Below are positions 36,601 to 44,660 of a DNA stretch of 64,000 nt, one piece after another. Source of the DNA: Paraliobacillus quinghaiensis. Lineage in GTDB: Bacteria; Bacillota; Bacilli; Bacillales; Amphibacillaceae. The number at the start of each line of letters is the position of its first letter. Position 1 is the stretch's first letter. The stretch covers positions 248,001-312,000 of the forward strand of contig NZ_QJSH01000001.1 in the NCBI RefSeq assembly GCF_003426025.1, written 5' to 3'. A program made the translations under genes and the position numbers. Below the pieces are notes generated by a model. It had not been told where the DNA came from. It saw only the letters and a program-made list of their open reading frames with translations, and searched no databases.

Positions 36601-36792
36601 TTCATTGATGAAGGATTTGGCACGTTAGATGAACTTTCATTAGAACAGGCTATTGATTGCTTGAAAGGATTACAACAATCCAACCGTATTTTAGGTATCA
36701 TTTCACATGTACCACAATTAAAAGAAGAAATATATGCTAAATTACAAATTAAACCAACACCTCAAGGATCATTTGCAAGATTCACTTTTTAA
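33688..36792 (+). CDS. sbcC: SbcC ATPase subunit
   Basis: This 1034-residue Rad50-like SMC protein has an N-terminal Walker A (TGPTGAGKTTIFDAICFALY, about residues 34-53), long antiparallel coiled coils, and a zinc hook CPVC near residue 518. The C-terminal head contains the signature LSGGEGFKAALSLALG and Walker B TLFIDEGFGTLDE. It is the partner of sbcD. The complex resolves palindromes and protein-blocked ends. All elements are intact and the length is typical. Confidence 0.96.
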   Translation: MRAISIMLSAFGPYKDEQVIDFRELGDESIFLVTGPTGAGKTTIFDAICFALYGKASGSERDHDTFRSHFAEQNDKTAVSFTFQLKDTTYLIYRQPRQLKPKERGEGFREEPALAELYQVDNGEKHLIHSKIKDVNEKIEQMLGLDYDQFRKMIMIPQGEFRKLIAENSKEREEILQKIFRTYFYQDMTEALKTQTKKIKEQLQQTDWKVKQEISKIDWDDPTLVDTTAINSVLDALDHKLKNDQEKRKELTKKVTKEKQQLQSSQEAFYKGKQLADKFKEQEQLLKEKEKLDNRKIEIESTVTVLKWGEKANQLLPFEKQANDRLNEWQKQVNMLEEQKQTVAILEKEFKRLSENYQVQQAKEKEKQEEKLQLVEKKKQLEKLRHYTEISTNLEKTKNQYQEKDRIVKSINKDLEEKKTNLQAVEHLLSKQTEQTKAYYETEKELLYAEERYKKSLTLINEYHELEKLRKDYQQVKDHYVQVNQQLKEKRHAVQKIEEQQQTHHAYVLASHLHDGEACPVCGSETHPAKAEIETTAISEKAYKQEKTELQELEAAITKWQDKYIEAKSKGEAKRDVVENMAKEYQTIETLDRTNIEKLTYRCKEEKNLKQKVFNEIKEQYNKIEKAEAEKQKLTNETTKLTEQYEIQKTGLDKLKNEQVTLEAQLVQLRADIPEQPMTVEKWQEHIQKTEQALDNWFHMWQEQQEAWEESKQKLQESKTTFTSLEKFVTDLAEKKKQQESLFNQKVKEAGFTTIATFQEAKISEKQLEIMKHEIEQYNQSVQSVTERLQTLSEQLEGQVKPDLDLLQESINFYSNQLDSTNQSLHAISLQIKQHKQFQSNIKELAEEQEKHDKEYYDIAELADLARGDNHLKLSFERYVLSSFLEEILLQANIRMDQLTEHRYQLIRSNQVAKRGAQSGLDLEVMDQHTGQQRSVKTLSGGEGFKAALSLALGMADVVQAHAGGVQLETLFIDEGFGTLDELSLEQAIDCLKGLQQSNRILGIISHVPQLKEEIYAKLQIKPTPQGSFARFTF

Positions 36793-36843
36793 AATTAAAA
36801 TTTTTACTGTATAATAAAAGAAAATCGAATCGGAGGGGTAAAC

Positions 36844-37092
36844 ATGACAATGCCGCTTACTATAGAATGGAAGCTTGTAACAGAGGGAACTGAAAAACGT
36901 GTTGTGGATCAAGATAATCACTTTTATGTTAAATTAGAAGGCTACAAGTTATTTCCCATGCACGAACGGATTGAAATTAGGCGTCATCAAGAATCTGATC
37001 AAATTGGATTTGGCGAAATTGTTGAATTAACATGGAAAGACAACCAAACAATATGTACTTACCAACTACTTTCGCTTTATAGTGTCAACTAA
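36844..37092 (+). CDS. DUF2584 family protein
   Basis: This 82-residue protein opens MPLTIEWKLVTEG and contains GYKLFPMHERIEIRRH and ICTYQLLSLYSVN, the pattern I recall for DUF2584. It is a predicted all-beta small cytoplasmic protein of unknown role. The ribosome-binding site GGAGGGG is strong. It stands alone downstream of sbcC. Confidence 0.65.
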   Translation: MTMPLTIEWKLVTEGTEKRVVDQDNHFYVKLEGYKLFPMHERIEIRRHQESDQIGFGEIVELTWKDNQTICTYQLLSLYSVN

Positions 37093-37203
37093 CGACAAAT
37101 TAAGATCAAGTCATTGTAAGATCATGGATTTTTTTGCGCTTACCCAGGAAATATATCATTAACTAAACGCTGTCTTTTCACGAGATTTATGAACAAGTAT
37201 TTG

Positions 37204-37234
37204 AAGAGTAGATGAATATCATCTGCTCTTTTTT
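37204..37234 (+). terminator. Terminator after DUF2584 gene
   Basis: AAGAGTAGATGA pairs with TCATCTGCTCTT followed by TTTT. The 110 bases before it show nothing else. Confidence 0.8.
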
Positions 37235-37311
37235 GTTTCGATTGCCTACACAGTTTTGTTTACCTCGCGTACAATATCATAGCAAAATCAGTAGAAGAGA
37301 GAGGGATAATT

Positions 37312-37854
37312 ATGGTTTCACCGTTTCAAGGAAGACCACCAACAAATCAACCATTTCCTCCAGCTAACAGACAGCCATTTAACTGGGGAGGACCATATCA
37401 ACAAGGTGCATTTCCAGAAACAACACCAGAAAAAACGGGTATACAAGGAATGATACAAAAATTTCTCCCTAATAAATCTGTGGGGAATCCAGGGGTTGGA
37501 AGCACAGGAAGTAGTGGCGGTCTCTCAGGTACATTAGATAATATTCAACAGATATTAAAAATGTCCCAATCCGTTACTCCTTTGATCCAACAATACGCAC
37601 CAATGGTGAAAAACCTACCTGCAATGCTAACATTACTAAAAGCATTTCAAGAGTCAGATGAAATAGATGGAACAACTACGGAGGACGATTCAAAGATAAA
37701 TGAAAGTGTAGAAGAGCTTGAAGATGAAGTAAAACAAGAAAAAGTTGTTGTTAACGAATCAAAAGATGACTTGTATCAAATTGAAACAGAAGCTCATACG
37801 CCTGTAAAAAAAACAAATAGATATCAAACTTCAAAACCAAAACTGTATATTTGA
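37312..37854 (+). CDS. yqfQ: YqfQ/VrrA-like protein
   Basis: This 180-residue protein has a Pro/Gln/Gly-rich N terminus (residues 1-40), a low-complexity Gly/Ser segment, and the YqfQ-family core IQQILKMSQSVTPLIQQYAP followed by MVKNLPAML (about residues 82-108). The C terminus is acidic, then basic. VrrA/YqfQ proteins are Bacillus-specific; a spore or envelope role has been suggested but not shown. GAGAGAGGG precedes the ATG. Confidence 0.75.
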   Translation: MVSPFQGRPPTNQPFPPANRQPFNWGGPYQQGAFPETTPEKTGIQGMIQKFLPNKSVGNPGVGSTGSSGGLSGTLDNIQQILKMSQSVTPLIQQYAPMVKNLPAMLTLLKAFQESDEIDGTTTEDDSKINESVEELEDEVKQEKVVVNESKDDLYQIETEAHTPVKKTNRYQTSKPKLYI

Positions 37855-37923
37855 TAATCAGAGTTGAAACGTCTAAACTAATGAATATACTTGAAATATA
37901 TTAATTCATTGGAGGAATAAACA

Positions 37924-38886
37924 ATGGTTCAATCAAATAGGGCAGTAGCAACATTTGCAGGTGGGTGTTTTTGGTGCATGGTAGAACCATTTGATCAGCA
38001 ACCAGGTATTGAAAAAGTTGTATCTGGATATACAGGTGGTCATACCGAAAATCCAACATATGAAGAGGTTTGTTCTGATACAACTGGCCACGTAGAAGCG
38101 GTACAAATCACATATGATCCAACTATCTTTCCTTATCAACGTCTATTAGACCTCTTTTGGCAGCAAATTGACCCAACCGATCCAGGTGGTCAATTTAATG
38201 ATCGAGGAGAATCCTATCAGACCGCTATTTTTTATCACAACAAAGAACAAAAGGAATTAGCTGAACAATCAAAACAGGAACTTGAAGCTTCCGATAAATT
38301 TAATAAACCAATTGTAACACCAATACTGCCAGTAAAAACTTTTTATCTTGCTGAAGAAAAACATCAAGATTATTATAAAAAACAACCTTTTCATTATCGT
38401 TTATATAAAAAGGGGTCTGGCAGGGAAGCTTTCATCAATAAAAATTGGAAGAAACACTATTCAAAAGAAGAGTTGAAACAAAAGTTAACTCCGATTCAAT
38501 ATCATGTTACACAAGAAAACGGAACAGAATCTCCTTTCCAAAATGACTATCATGATTTAGAGGAAGATGGAATATATGTTGATGTCATAAGTGGAAAACC
38601 GTTGTTTTCATCAACAGATAAATACGACGCGGGCTGTGGTTGGCCAAGCTTTACAAAACCAATTGACCGGAACGAATTAAAAGAGAACTTTGACACATCC
38701 CATGGCATGAGAAGAATTGAAGTTCGAAGTAGTGAAGCGGACTCTCATTTAGGACATGTATTTGATGATGGTCCTAAAGATCAAGGCGGTATGCGTTATT
38801 GCATGAATTCTGCTGCAATGCGGTTTATTCCAAAAGAGAAACTAGAAGAAGAAGGTTACGGTCAATTTTTACATTTGTTTAAGTAA
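37924..38886 (+). CDS. msrAB: Fused methionine sulfoxide reductase MsrA-MsrB
   Basis: This 320-residue bifunctional repair enzyme reduces both stereoisomers of methionine sulfoxide. The MsrA half (residues 1-160) has nucleophile Cys15 in GGCFWC. The MsrB half (about 175-315) has AGCGWPSF and the catalytic cysteine near 292 in [12 protein letters not shown]. The zinc-binding CxxC pairs of many MsrB proteins are absent, which matches the non-zinc fused type. The ribosome-binding site is TTGGAGGAA. Confidence 0.94.
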   Translation: MVQSNRAVATFAGGCFWCMVEPFDQQPGIEKVVSGYTGGHTENPTYEEVCSDTTGHVEAVQITYDPTIFPYQRLLDLFWQQIDPTDPGGQFNDRGESYQTAIFYHNKEQKELAEQSKQELEASDKFNKPIVTPILPVKTFYLAEEKHQDYYKKQPFHYRLYKKGSGREAFINKNWKKHYSKEELKQKLTPIQYHVTQENGTESPFQNDYHDLEEDGIYVDVISGKPLFSSTDKYDAGCGWPSFTKPIDRNELKENFDTSHGMRRIEVRSSEADSHLGHVFDDGPKDQGGMRYCMNSAAMRFIPKEKLEEEGYGQFLHLFK

Positions 38887-39020
38887 GGTTTCAGCTTAAA
38901 GTTGTTGATATGATACGTTTATTTAATTGTTTTTATATAATCAATAGCTTATTTTTTTTATGAAAACGTGATAAAATAAAAATAGAATAATTTATTTATA
39001 GATAGAGAAGGGGGAAAAGC

Positions 39021-39227
39021 ATGATTCATACCTTTTGGGACAAAAACGAAACCATTAAAAAAATTAAATGTGTACATGCTGATGCAAAGAAATTTATTGT
39101 ACATCATGTCTTAACACCTGGGAAAGTATATGAAGTGAAAAACGAGACAGATGAATTCTATTTCATTATAGATAACTCTAATCGAATAGGTGGCTTTAAA
39201 AAAGATTATTTTACTGAACAATTTTAA
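39021..39227 (+). CDS. Small conserved protein (DUF6501-like)
   Basis: This 68-residue protein contains IKCVHADAKKFIVHHVLTPG and then KVYEVKNETDEFYFIIDNSN, resembling a short SH3-like beta barrel with a family name I recall as DUF6501. GAAGGGGG precedes the ATG. Function unknown. Confidence 0.55.
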   Translation: MIHTFWDKNETIKKIKCVHADAKKFIVHHVLTPGKVYEVKNETDEFYFIIDNSNRIGGFKKDYFTEQF

Positions 39228-39323
39228 TTATTAGGCATGTATTTTCAATAGATTTTAAAAGTAGGTTATATTCTCCATGTTTTTGCTCAATAATAGTCTT
39301 AACCCTTTTTAGGAGATGATGTA

Positions 39324-39872
39324 GTGAAACGACTAATAATGATTCGTCACTGTCAAGCTGAAAGTCAACACAAGGATGCACCCTTAACAAAAAGTGGTGT
39401 TAATCAAGCACATCGTTTAGCAGAATTCTTAAATAACAATAAGCAGATTAAATTGGACAGGATTATTACCAGTCCATTTATGCGTGCAATTGAAACAATC
39501 AGACCATATGCTGACCACCATAACATCTCAATAGAAAAAGATAGACGATTACAAGAAAGATTATTAAGTGATCAACCCATTGATGATTGGCTAGATGTAT
39601 TAGAAAAATCTTTTTTGGACTTCGACTTTAGATTGCCTGGCGGTGAATCATCTAATGATGCATTAAAAAGGGGCATACAAGTTTTAAATGAAGCACTTCA
39701 GGATCAAGATAATGAGCAAATTGCGATTGTGACACATGGAAATCTATTGAGTATATTACTTTCGGAATTTGATAAAGAGTTCGGATTCTACCAATGGAAA
39801 ACATTGAAGAACCCGGATGTATTCTTAATCGAAAAAGACATAGATTCGTATAGATTAGAACACATATGGTAG
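39324..39872 (+). CDS. Histidine phosphatase family protein
   Basis: This 182-residue phosphoglycerate-mutase-like protein carries the phospho-accepting histidine in MIRHCQAES (the usual RHG is RHC here), the arginine in ITSPFMRAIETIRPYAD, and the second histidine in VTHGNLLS. It should be a phosphatase of unknown substrate. The start is GTG, 9 bases after AGGAG. Confidence 0.82.
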   Translation: MKRLIMIRHCQAESQHKDAPLTKSGVNQAHRLAEFLNNNKQIKLDRIITSPFMRAIETIRPYADHHNISIEKDRRLQERLLSDQPIDDWLDVLEKSFLDFDFRLPGGESSNDALKRGIQVLNEALQDQDNEQIAIVTHGNLLSILLSEFDKEFGFYQWKTLKNPDVFLIEKDIDSYRLEHIW

Positions 39873-39919
39873 AAATCATACGATTAATAAATTAGTAATG
39901 TTTTAAGGAGGAGTTTTTC

Positions 39920-40159
39920 TTGGCTTTTGTAATTACCTCACCTTGTATTGAGGAAAAAGCAGGCGAATGTGAAGAAGTTTGTCCTGTTGATTGTATAGAA
40001 GAAGGAAAAGATATGTTTTATATCGATCCAGATATTTGTATCGATTGTGGTGCATGTGAAGCAGTTTGTCCAGTAGATGCAATCTTCATGGAAGATGAGG
40101 TTCCAGATGATGAACATGAATATATTGCTCTGAACCGCAAATTCTTCGAAGAAAAATAA
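39920..40159 (+). CDS. fdxA: Seven-iron ferredoxin
   Basis: This 79-residue ferredoxin has cysteines at 9, 17, 21, 25, 40, 43, 46 and 50. The spacing fits one 3Fe-4S cluster (9, 17, 50) and one 4Fe-4S cluster (21, 40, 43, 46), with Cys25 free. VITSPCIEEKAGECEEVCPV and IDPDICIDCGACEAVCPVDA are typical FdxA segments. Translation begins at TTG after GGAGGAG. It donates electrons to unidentified partners. The symbol is by family. Confidence 0.88.
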   Translation: MAFVITSPCIEEKAGECEEVCPVDCIEEGKDMFYIDPDICIDCGACEAVCPVDAIFMEDEVPDDEHEYIALNRKFFEEK

Positions 40160-40162
40160 GTT

Positions 40163-40205
40163 AAAAAGATCACGTATTTCTAATTAGAAATACGTGATCT
40201 TTTTA
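40163..40205. terminator. Bidirectional terminator between ferredoxin and acyP
   Basis: AAAAAGATCACGTATTTCTA pairs perfectly with its complement across a 3-base loop; about 20 base pairs. It serves both convergent genes. Confidence 0.9.
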
Positions 40206-40484
40206 ATGGATAATCTCAAAACTATCGTATCCTTTTAAGTCTTCAAACGTCTTTAAATCAACATGATCAACTTGAATAAATTTTCTAGGACCTGCTTTAA
40301 TTAAGTCAATAAACCGATACAATTTAATTGTTTCAGCTTCTGCTTCAATTTCTACTGTTCCGTCTGGTAAATTCTTCACCCAGCCAGTAATCCCTAACTC
40401 TTTTGCCTTCACTTGTGTTGTATATCGAAAACCAACACCCTGTACGACACCACTAACTATCATATGCGCTCTTAATTTGCTCAT
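40203..40484 (-). CDS. acyP: Acylphosphatase
   Basis: This 93-residue ferredoxin-like fold enzyme hydrolyses carboxyl-phosphate bonds. The signature GVVQGVGFRYTTQVKAKELG (about residues 12-31) contains the catalytic arginine, and GWVKNLPDGTVEI contains the catalytic asparagine. GAGGTGAT precedes ATG 40484. Length is normal. Confidence 0.94.
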   Translation of the reverse strand: MSKLRAHMIVSGVVQGVGFRYTTQVKAKELGITGWVKNLPDGTVEIEAEAETIKLYRFIDLIKAGPRKFIQVDHVDLKTFEDLKGYDSFEIIH

Positions 40485-40586
40485 AACATCACCTCAAACT
40501 AGTTGTTATTTATCTATTTACCTTATATGATCAAATTAAACATACAATTCAAAAGCTAATTCAAAATTGTTTGGAGGAATTTATCT

Positions 40587-41558
40587 ATGTACACGGAAAT
40601 TGCAATTGACCATATTACTCCATTTAAAATTGGACATGCTCAAAACGCAGAGGCAGCAACGGGGTGTACTGTAATTCTGTCTGAAAAAGGGGCAGTTACT
40701 GGTGTGGACGTGCGTGGTGGTTCACCTGGCACGCGTGAAACCGATCTTTTAAAATCTGAAAACTTAGTAGACCAAGTTCATGCTACATTCTTAAGCGGTG
40801 GTAGTGCTTATGGCTTAGATGTTGGCACTGGTGTCATGAACTATTTAGAAGAGCATAATATAGGATTTGATGTTCAAGTAGCTAGAGTACCTATAGTTCC
40901 AGGGGCTATTCTTTTTGACTTGGCAATAGGAGATCCATCTATTCGACCAAATGCTCGTATGGGATATCAAGCCTGTCTTAATACAACCAATGCTGTGAAG
41001 CAACAAGGTAATATTGGAGCAGGATATGGAGCAACCGTTGGAAAATGTTTAGGTTCTCCAAACAGTATGAAAGCAGGCCTTGGTACATATGCAATCGAGA
41101 TAGGGAAACTGCAAATTGGTGCGATCATTGCTGTAAATAGTTTTGGTGACATTATAGATCCAACTACAAACCAAGTCATTGCTGGTGTGCGTGATCATGA
41201 AGCTGGGACATTTTTATATACAGAGAAACAATTGCTTCAACAGCTAGATATGTCTACTAATCGTTTCTCCGGAAACACTACGATCGGTACAATTATAACA
41301 AATGCGAAAGCTACGAAAGCAAATATGAATAAAATTGCTTCTATTGCCCATGATGGAATTGCAAGAACAATGCGCCCTTCCCATACACTTGTCGATGGAG
41401 ATACACTATTTGCTATGACATCAAATGAAGTAGAAGTAGATATAAATATTGTTGGGATGTTAGCAGCTACTGTAACGGAAAAAGCAATTATTAATGCAAT
41501 TAAACATGCAAATTCATTATTTGGTATTCCTAGTTATCAAGAATTATATAAAAAATAG
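40587..41558 (+). CDS. P1/S58 family aminopeptidase (DmpA-like)
   Basis: This 323-residue self-processing N-terminal-nucleophile peptidase carries the family opening GCTVILSEKGAVTGVDVRGG and GGSAYGLDVGTGVMNYLEEH. The processing/nucleophile region is GNTTIGTIITNA (about residues 230-241), followed by AHDGIARTMRPSHTLVDGDT. Family members include L-aminopeptidase D-Ala-esterase and beta-aminopeptidases; specificity cannot be read here. TTTGGAGGAA precedes the ATG. Confidence 0.87.
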   Translation: MYTEIAIDHITPFKIGHAQNAEAATGCTVILSEKGAVTGVDVRGGSPGTRETDLLKSENLVDQVHATFLSGGSAYGLDVGTGVMNYLEEHNIGFDVQVARVPIVPGAILFDLAIGDPSIRPNARMGYQACLNTTNAVKQQGNIGAGYGATVGKCLGSPNSMKAGLGTYAIEIGKLQIGAIIAVNSFGDIIDPTTNQVIAGVRDHEAGTFLYTEKQLLQQLDMSTNRFSGNTTIGTIITNAKATKANMNKIASIAHDGIARTMRPSHTLVDGDTLFAMTSNEVEVDINIVGMLAATVTEKAIINAIKHANSLFGIPSYQELYKK

Positions 41559-41651
41559 ACAAAAAAGTATGTTTAATTGTGATGAATATCACTGATTTAA
41601 ATCTGAAATAATTCATAATAAAGAATAGACTGTTATTTTTGAGGTGAAAAA

Positions 41652-42578
41652 ATGGATAGATCATATCAACCAGAGCTGCAAGCCACAGCGAGAGACATAG
41701 ATGAAGTGAAAGCATTAGCTAATGCTGGAGCAGATGCGATTATTATAGGTCATCAAAATTATGGCCTTCGTGTAACAGGAGACTTTTCAATTTCTGAGAT
41801 AGAAGAGGCAACAAACTATCTTCATAGTAAAAATAAAAAGGTATATATTCTAGTTAATGCAATTTTTCATAATGATATTTTGCACGAATTACCAGAGTAT
41901 TTGAATCAACTAGCAGCAATAAAAGTTGATGGGATAATCTGTGGAGATCCTTCGATTTTTCCAATGATGGATGAGCTAGAGTTAAATATTCCGATCACTT
42001 GGAATCCTGAAACACTTGCAACAAATTTTCAAACACTAAAGTACTGGCACAAAAAAGGAATTAAACGCGCGATTCTCTCAAATGAATTGGCATTAGATGC
42101 AATTGAAGAAGTGAAAGCAAACGTTCCTTTTCCTATTGAGATACAAGTTCATGGCATGTCCTGTATCTTTCAGTCAAAGCGAAAACTAGTTAAAAATTAT
42201 TATGCACATACGGACCAACCTTATGATGTTAATAAAACATTTCATATGAAGGAAACAAAAGAAGAGAACACACACTATCCAATTTTTGAAGATGTGAACG
42301 GAACAAATATTATGAGTGATCATGATTTATGTATGATTGATCAATTAGCGCCGATTTTAGATGCGAAAATAGATGGATTGCGTATCAATGGCATATTAAA
42401 ATCGAGAGATTATAATAAATCAATTGTGACAATGTACCGTGATGCAATTGACACGTATATGGATGATTCAGAGACATATCATCTGAAAAAATCAGGTTGG
42501 AAACAAGAAATATATAAAATACAACCAGATGATAGAAAGTTAGATACAGGATTTTATTTTAAAGAACAGATATATTAA
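41652..42578 (+). CDS. trhP1: Peptidase U32 family tRNA hydroxylation protein, subunit 1
   Basis: This 308-residue TIM-barrel-like U32 protein has ALANAGADAIIIGHQNYGLR and FPIEIQVHGMSCIFQSKRK, the latter corresponding to the HG...CxxxS/GR region of the family. It is the shorter partner (B. subtilis YrrN/TrhP1) of the longer protein 15 bases downstream. The pair is known to form 5-hydroxyuridine at tRNA wobble position 34 with prephenate-dependent chemistry. Confidence 0.82.
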   Translation: MDRSYQPELQATARDIDEVKALANAGADAIIIGHQNYGLRVTGDFSISEIEEATNYLHSKNKKVYILVNAIFHNDILHELPEYLNQLAAIKVDGIICGDPSIFPMMDELELNIPITWNPETLATNFQTLKYWHKKGIKRAILSNELALDAIEEVKANVPFPIEIQVHGMSCIFQSKRKLVKNYYAHTDQPYDVNKTFHMKETKEENTHYPIFEDVNGTNIMSDHDLCMIDQLAPILDAKIDGLRINGILKSRDYNKSIVTMYRDAIDTYMDDSETYHLKKSGWKQEIYKIQPDDRKLDTGFYFKEQIY

Positions 42579-42593
42579 TAAGAGGTGTAAATC

Positions 42594-43826
42594 ATGAGCG
42601 ATAGTACAACAAAAAAGAAACCTGAATTACTAGCACCTGCTGGGAATCTAGAGAAATTAAAGTTTGCCATCCATTATGGAGCGGATGCTGTTTATATCGG
42701 CGGGAAACAATTTGGTTTACGCTCTAAAGCTGGTAATTTTTCATTTGAAGATATGGCTGAGGGAGTTGCCTTTGCTAATCAATATGGGGCGAAAGTATAT
42801 GTAGCAGCTAATATTATTGCACACAATGATAATTTAGATGGTGCACATGAGTATTTTAAAAAATTATATGAAGTAGGAATTGCGGCTGTAATCGTTGCTG
42901 ACCCAGCCCTAATTGAGGCATGTCGCGAGGCAGCACCTGATTTAGAAGTGCATATTAGTACCCAGGCTTCAATAGCCAATTGGCGTACAGTAGACTTTTG
43001 GAAAAAAGAAGGTATTCCTCGTGTTGTATTAGCACGTGAAGTTTCTTTAGAAGAAATAAAAGAAATGAAAGAAAAAGTCGATATTGAAATAGAAGCATTC
43101 ATTCATGGTGCAATGTGTATTTCCTATTCTGGCAGATGCGTACTTTCCAATCATATGACTGCACGGGATGCCAACAGGGGAGGATGTGCTCAATCATGCC
43201 GCTGGAAATATGATCTGTTTGAAGACGGAACAGAAGGTGCTGTAAGTATTCCTGATAAAACGGATGAGGCTTATACTATGAGTTCTCAGGATTTAAGTAT
43301 GGTTGAGCATCTACCGGATTTATTAGAAGCAGGTGTCGATAGCTTAAAAATAGAGGGTAGAATGAAGAGTATTCATTATGTAGCAACCGTTGTGAATGTA
43401 TACCGTAAAATTATTGATACCTATTATGAAGATCCTGAAAATTATCAATTGAATCCAGAATGGGTTGATGAAATTTGGAAAGCTGCACAACGTTCTTTAA
43501 CAACAGCTTTTTATTACGATGAACCTACTGAAAAAGATCAATTGTTCGGAAAGCCTGACCGTATTCCGAAATATGATTTTTCTGGACTCGTCTTGGAGTA
43601 TGATGAGGAATCAAACATCGCAACCGTACAACAACGCAATAGTTTTGGTGTTGGTGATGAAGTTGAGTTTTTTGGACCAAATTTCTATCATTTTAAACAA
43701 ACGATCACGGAGATATGGGACGAAAAAGGGGAACCGATTGACCGAGCAAAGCATGCGATGATGATTACAAAAATAAAAGTAGATCAACCATTGCGCTATT
43801 ACGACATGATGCGTAAAAGAAAATAA
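42594..43826 (+). CDS. trhP2: Peptidase U32 family tRNA hydroxylation protein, subunit 2
   Basis: This 410-residue U32 protein opens KPELLAPAGNLEKLKFAIHY and includes GADAVYIGGKQFGLRSKAGN. The conserved cysteine cluster is EAFIHGAMCISYSGRCVLSN followed by NRGGCAQSCRWKY (about residues 170-203), probable Fe-S ligands. A C-terminal beta domain (about 325-400) follows. It matches B. subtilis YrrO/TrhP2; with TrhP1 it hydroxylates wobble uridine. A terminator follows. Confidence 0.9.
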   Translation: MSDSTTKKKPELLAPAGNLEKLKFAIHYGADAVYIGGKQFGLRSKAGNFSFEDMAEGVAFANQYGAKVYVAANIIAHNDNLDGAHEYFKKLYEVGIAAVIVADPALIEACREAAPDLEVHISTQASIANWRTVDFWKKEGIPRVVLAREVSLEEIKEMKEKVDIEIEAFIHGAMCISYSGRCVLSNHMTARDANRGGCAQSCRWKYDLFEDGTEGAVSIPDKTDEAYTMSSQDLSMVEHLPDLLEAGVDSLKIEGRMKSIHYVATVVNVYRKIIDTYYEDPENYQLNPEWVDEIWKAAQRSLTTAFYYDEPTEKDQLFGKPDRIPKYDFSGLVLEYDEESNIATVQQRNSFGVGDEVEFFGPNFYHFKQTITEIWDEKGEPIDRAKHAMMITKIKVDQPLRYYDMMRKRK

Positions 43827-43856
43827 TTAAAATTAGAAATATAGCCTTTCACTTTA

Positions 43857-43896
43857 AAACGTTTATTTGCTTAGTTAGCAGATAAACGTTTTTTAT
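43857..43896 (+). terminator. Terminator after trhP2
   Basis: AAACGTTTAT and ATAAACGTTT pair, extended by GC pairs near the loop, then TTTTTTAT. Confidence 0.85.
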
Positions 43897-43989
43897 ATTT
43901 TTTATATGACATGGAAGTTAAAAGGAATTGATGTATAAATGTTCTTTTTTTGTGAATTATATCATTAACATGATGAATGAGGTGATTTT

Positions 43990-44538
43990 TTGCCACACAA
44001 GATAGAGGCATTGTTTGACTACTTAACTACAAGGTTTGATACAGAGCCTAAAACAAACCTTCACATCGGGGAAGCAATGGGATTTTGGTTATACTACACT
44101 GCATTAGCAGAAGAAATCCCTGTACTTGAAGCAGCCTTAAACACAACAACTGACAATGTCCTAATTGGACTTTTAAAGGAGGCTAAAAAACTTGGTACCA
44201 GCCAAATGAATATTATTGAAGACTTTTTAATTAAAGAAGGCGTTTCTTTATCTGATACATCGCAACATAAACCTAAATCTGATCCTAATAGTATTCCCTT
44301 AGGTGTGAAGTCAACCGATTCGGAAATTGTTAATCTTGTTTCAGCTAAAGTGGCAGCAAATATTATACTGTGCTCAAACAACATTGCCCAAAGCATTCGA
44401 AGTGATGTTGGTTTAATATGGATCAGATTTCATTCAGAAAAAGCAATTTTCGGAATGGATGTAAAAACTAAAATGAGAGAGCATGGTTGGATTAAAGTCC
44501 CACCATATTATTATCCTCCAGGTTCACCAAACAATTAG
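43990..44538 (+). CDS. DUF3231-type helical protein
   Basis: This 182-residue protein begins at TTG after GAGGTGAT. It is helical, and the first half resembles one copy of the ferritin-like DUF3231 repeat (IGEAMGFWLYYTALAEEIPV and LKEAKKLGTSQMNIIEDFLI). Most DUF3231 proteins are about 330 residues with two copies, so this is a single-copy form. Metal binding is not evident. Function unknown. Confidence 0.6.
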   Translation: MPHKIEALFDYLTTRFDTEPKTNLHIGEAMGFWLYYTALAEEIPVLEAALNTTTDNVLIGLLKEAKKLGTSQMNIIEDFLIKEGVSLSDTSQHKPKSDPNSIPLGVKSTDSEIVNLVSAKVAANIILCSNNIAQSIRSDVGLIWIRFHSEKAIFGMDVKTKMREHGWIKVPPYYYPPGSPNN

Positions 44539-44560
44539 ATACTTTTCAGTGCATTGGCAG

Positions 44561-44598
44561 AGCTCTTTTACTTTTTTTTAGTAACAAGAGCTTTTTTT
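44561..44598 (+). terminator. Terminator after DUF3231 gene
   Basis: AGCTCTT-TTACT pairs with AGTAA-AAGAGCT with one mismatch base, followed by seven Ts. Confidence 0.8.
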
Positions 44599-44660
44599 AC
44601 ATGTTTACAATTCTATTGTGAATAATAACTAAAACATAAGAAATTGGAGGTTTAATACCC

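Noticed and set aside
42779-43102. Long reverse-strand frames over trhP2, ypsC, sbcC and similar genes
   Set aside because: They lie entirely antisense to genes with clear family motifs and have low-complexity, shadow-like translations.
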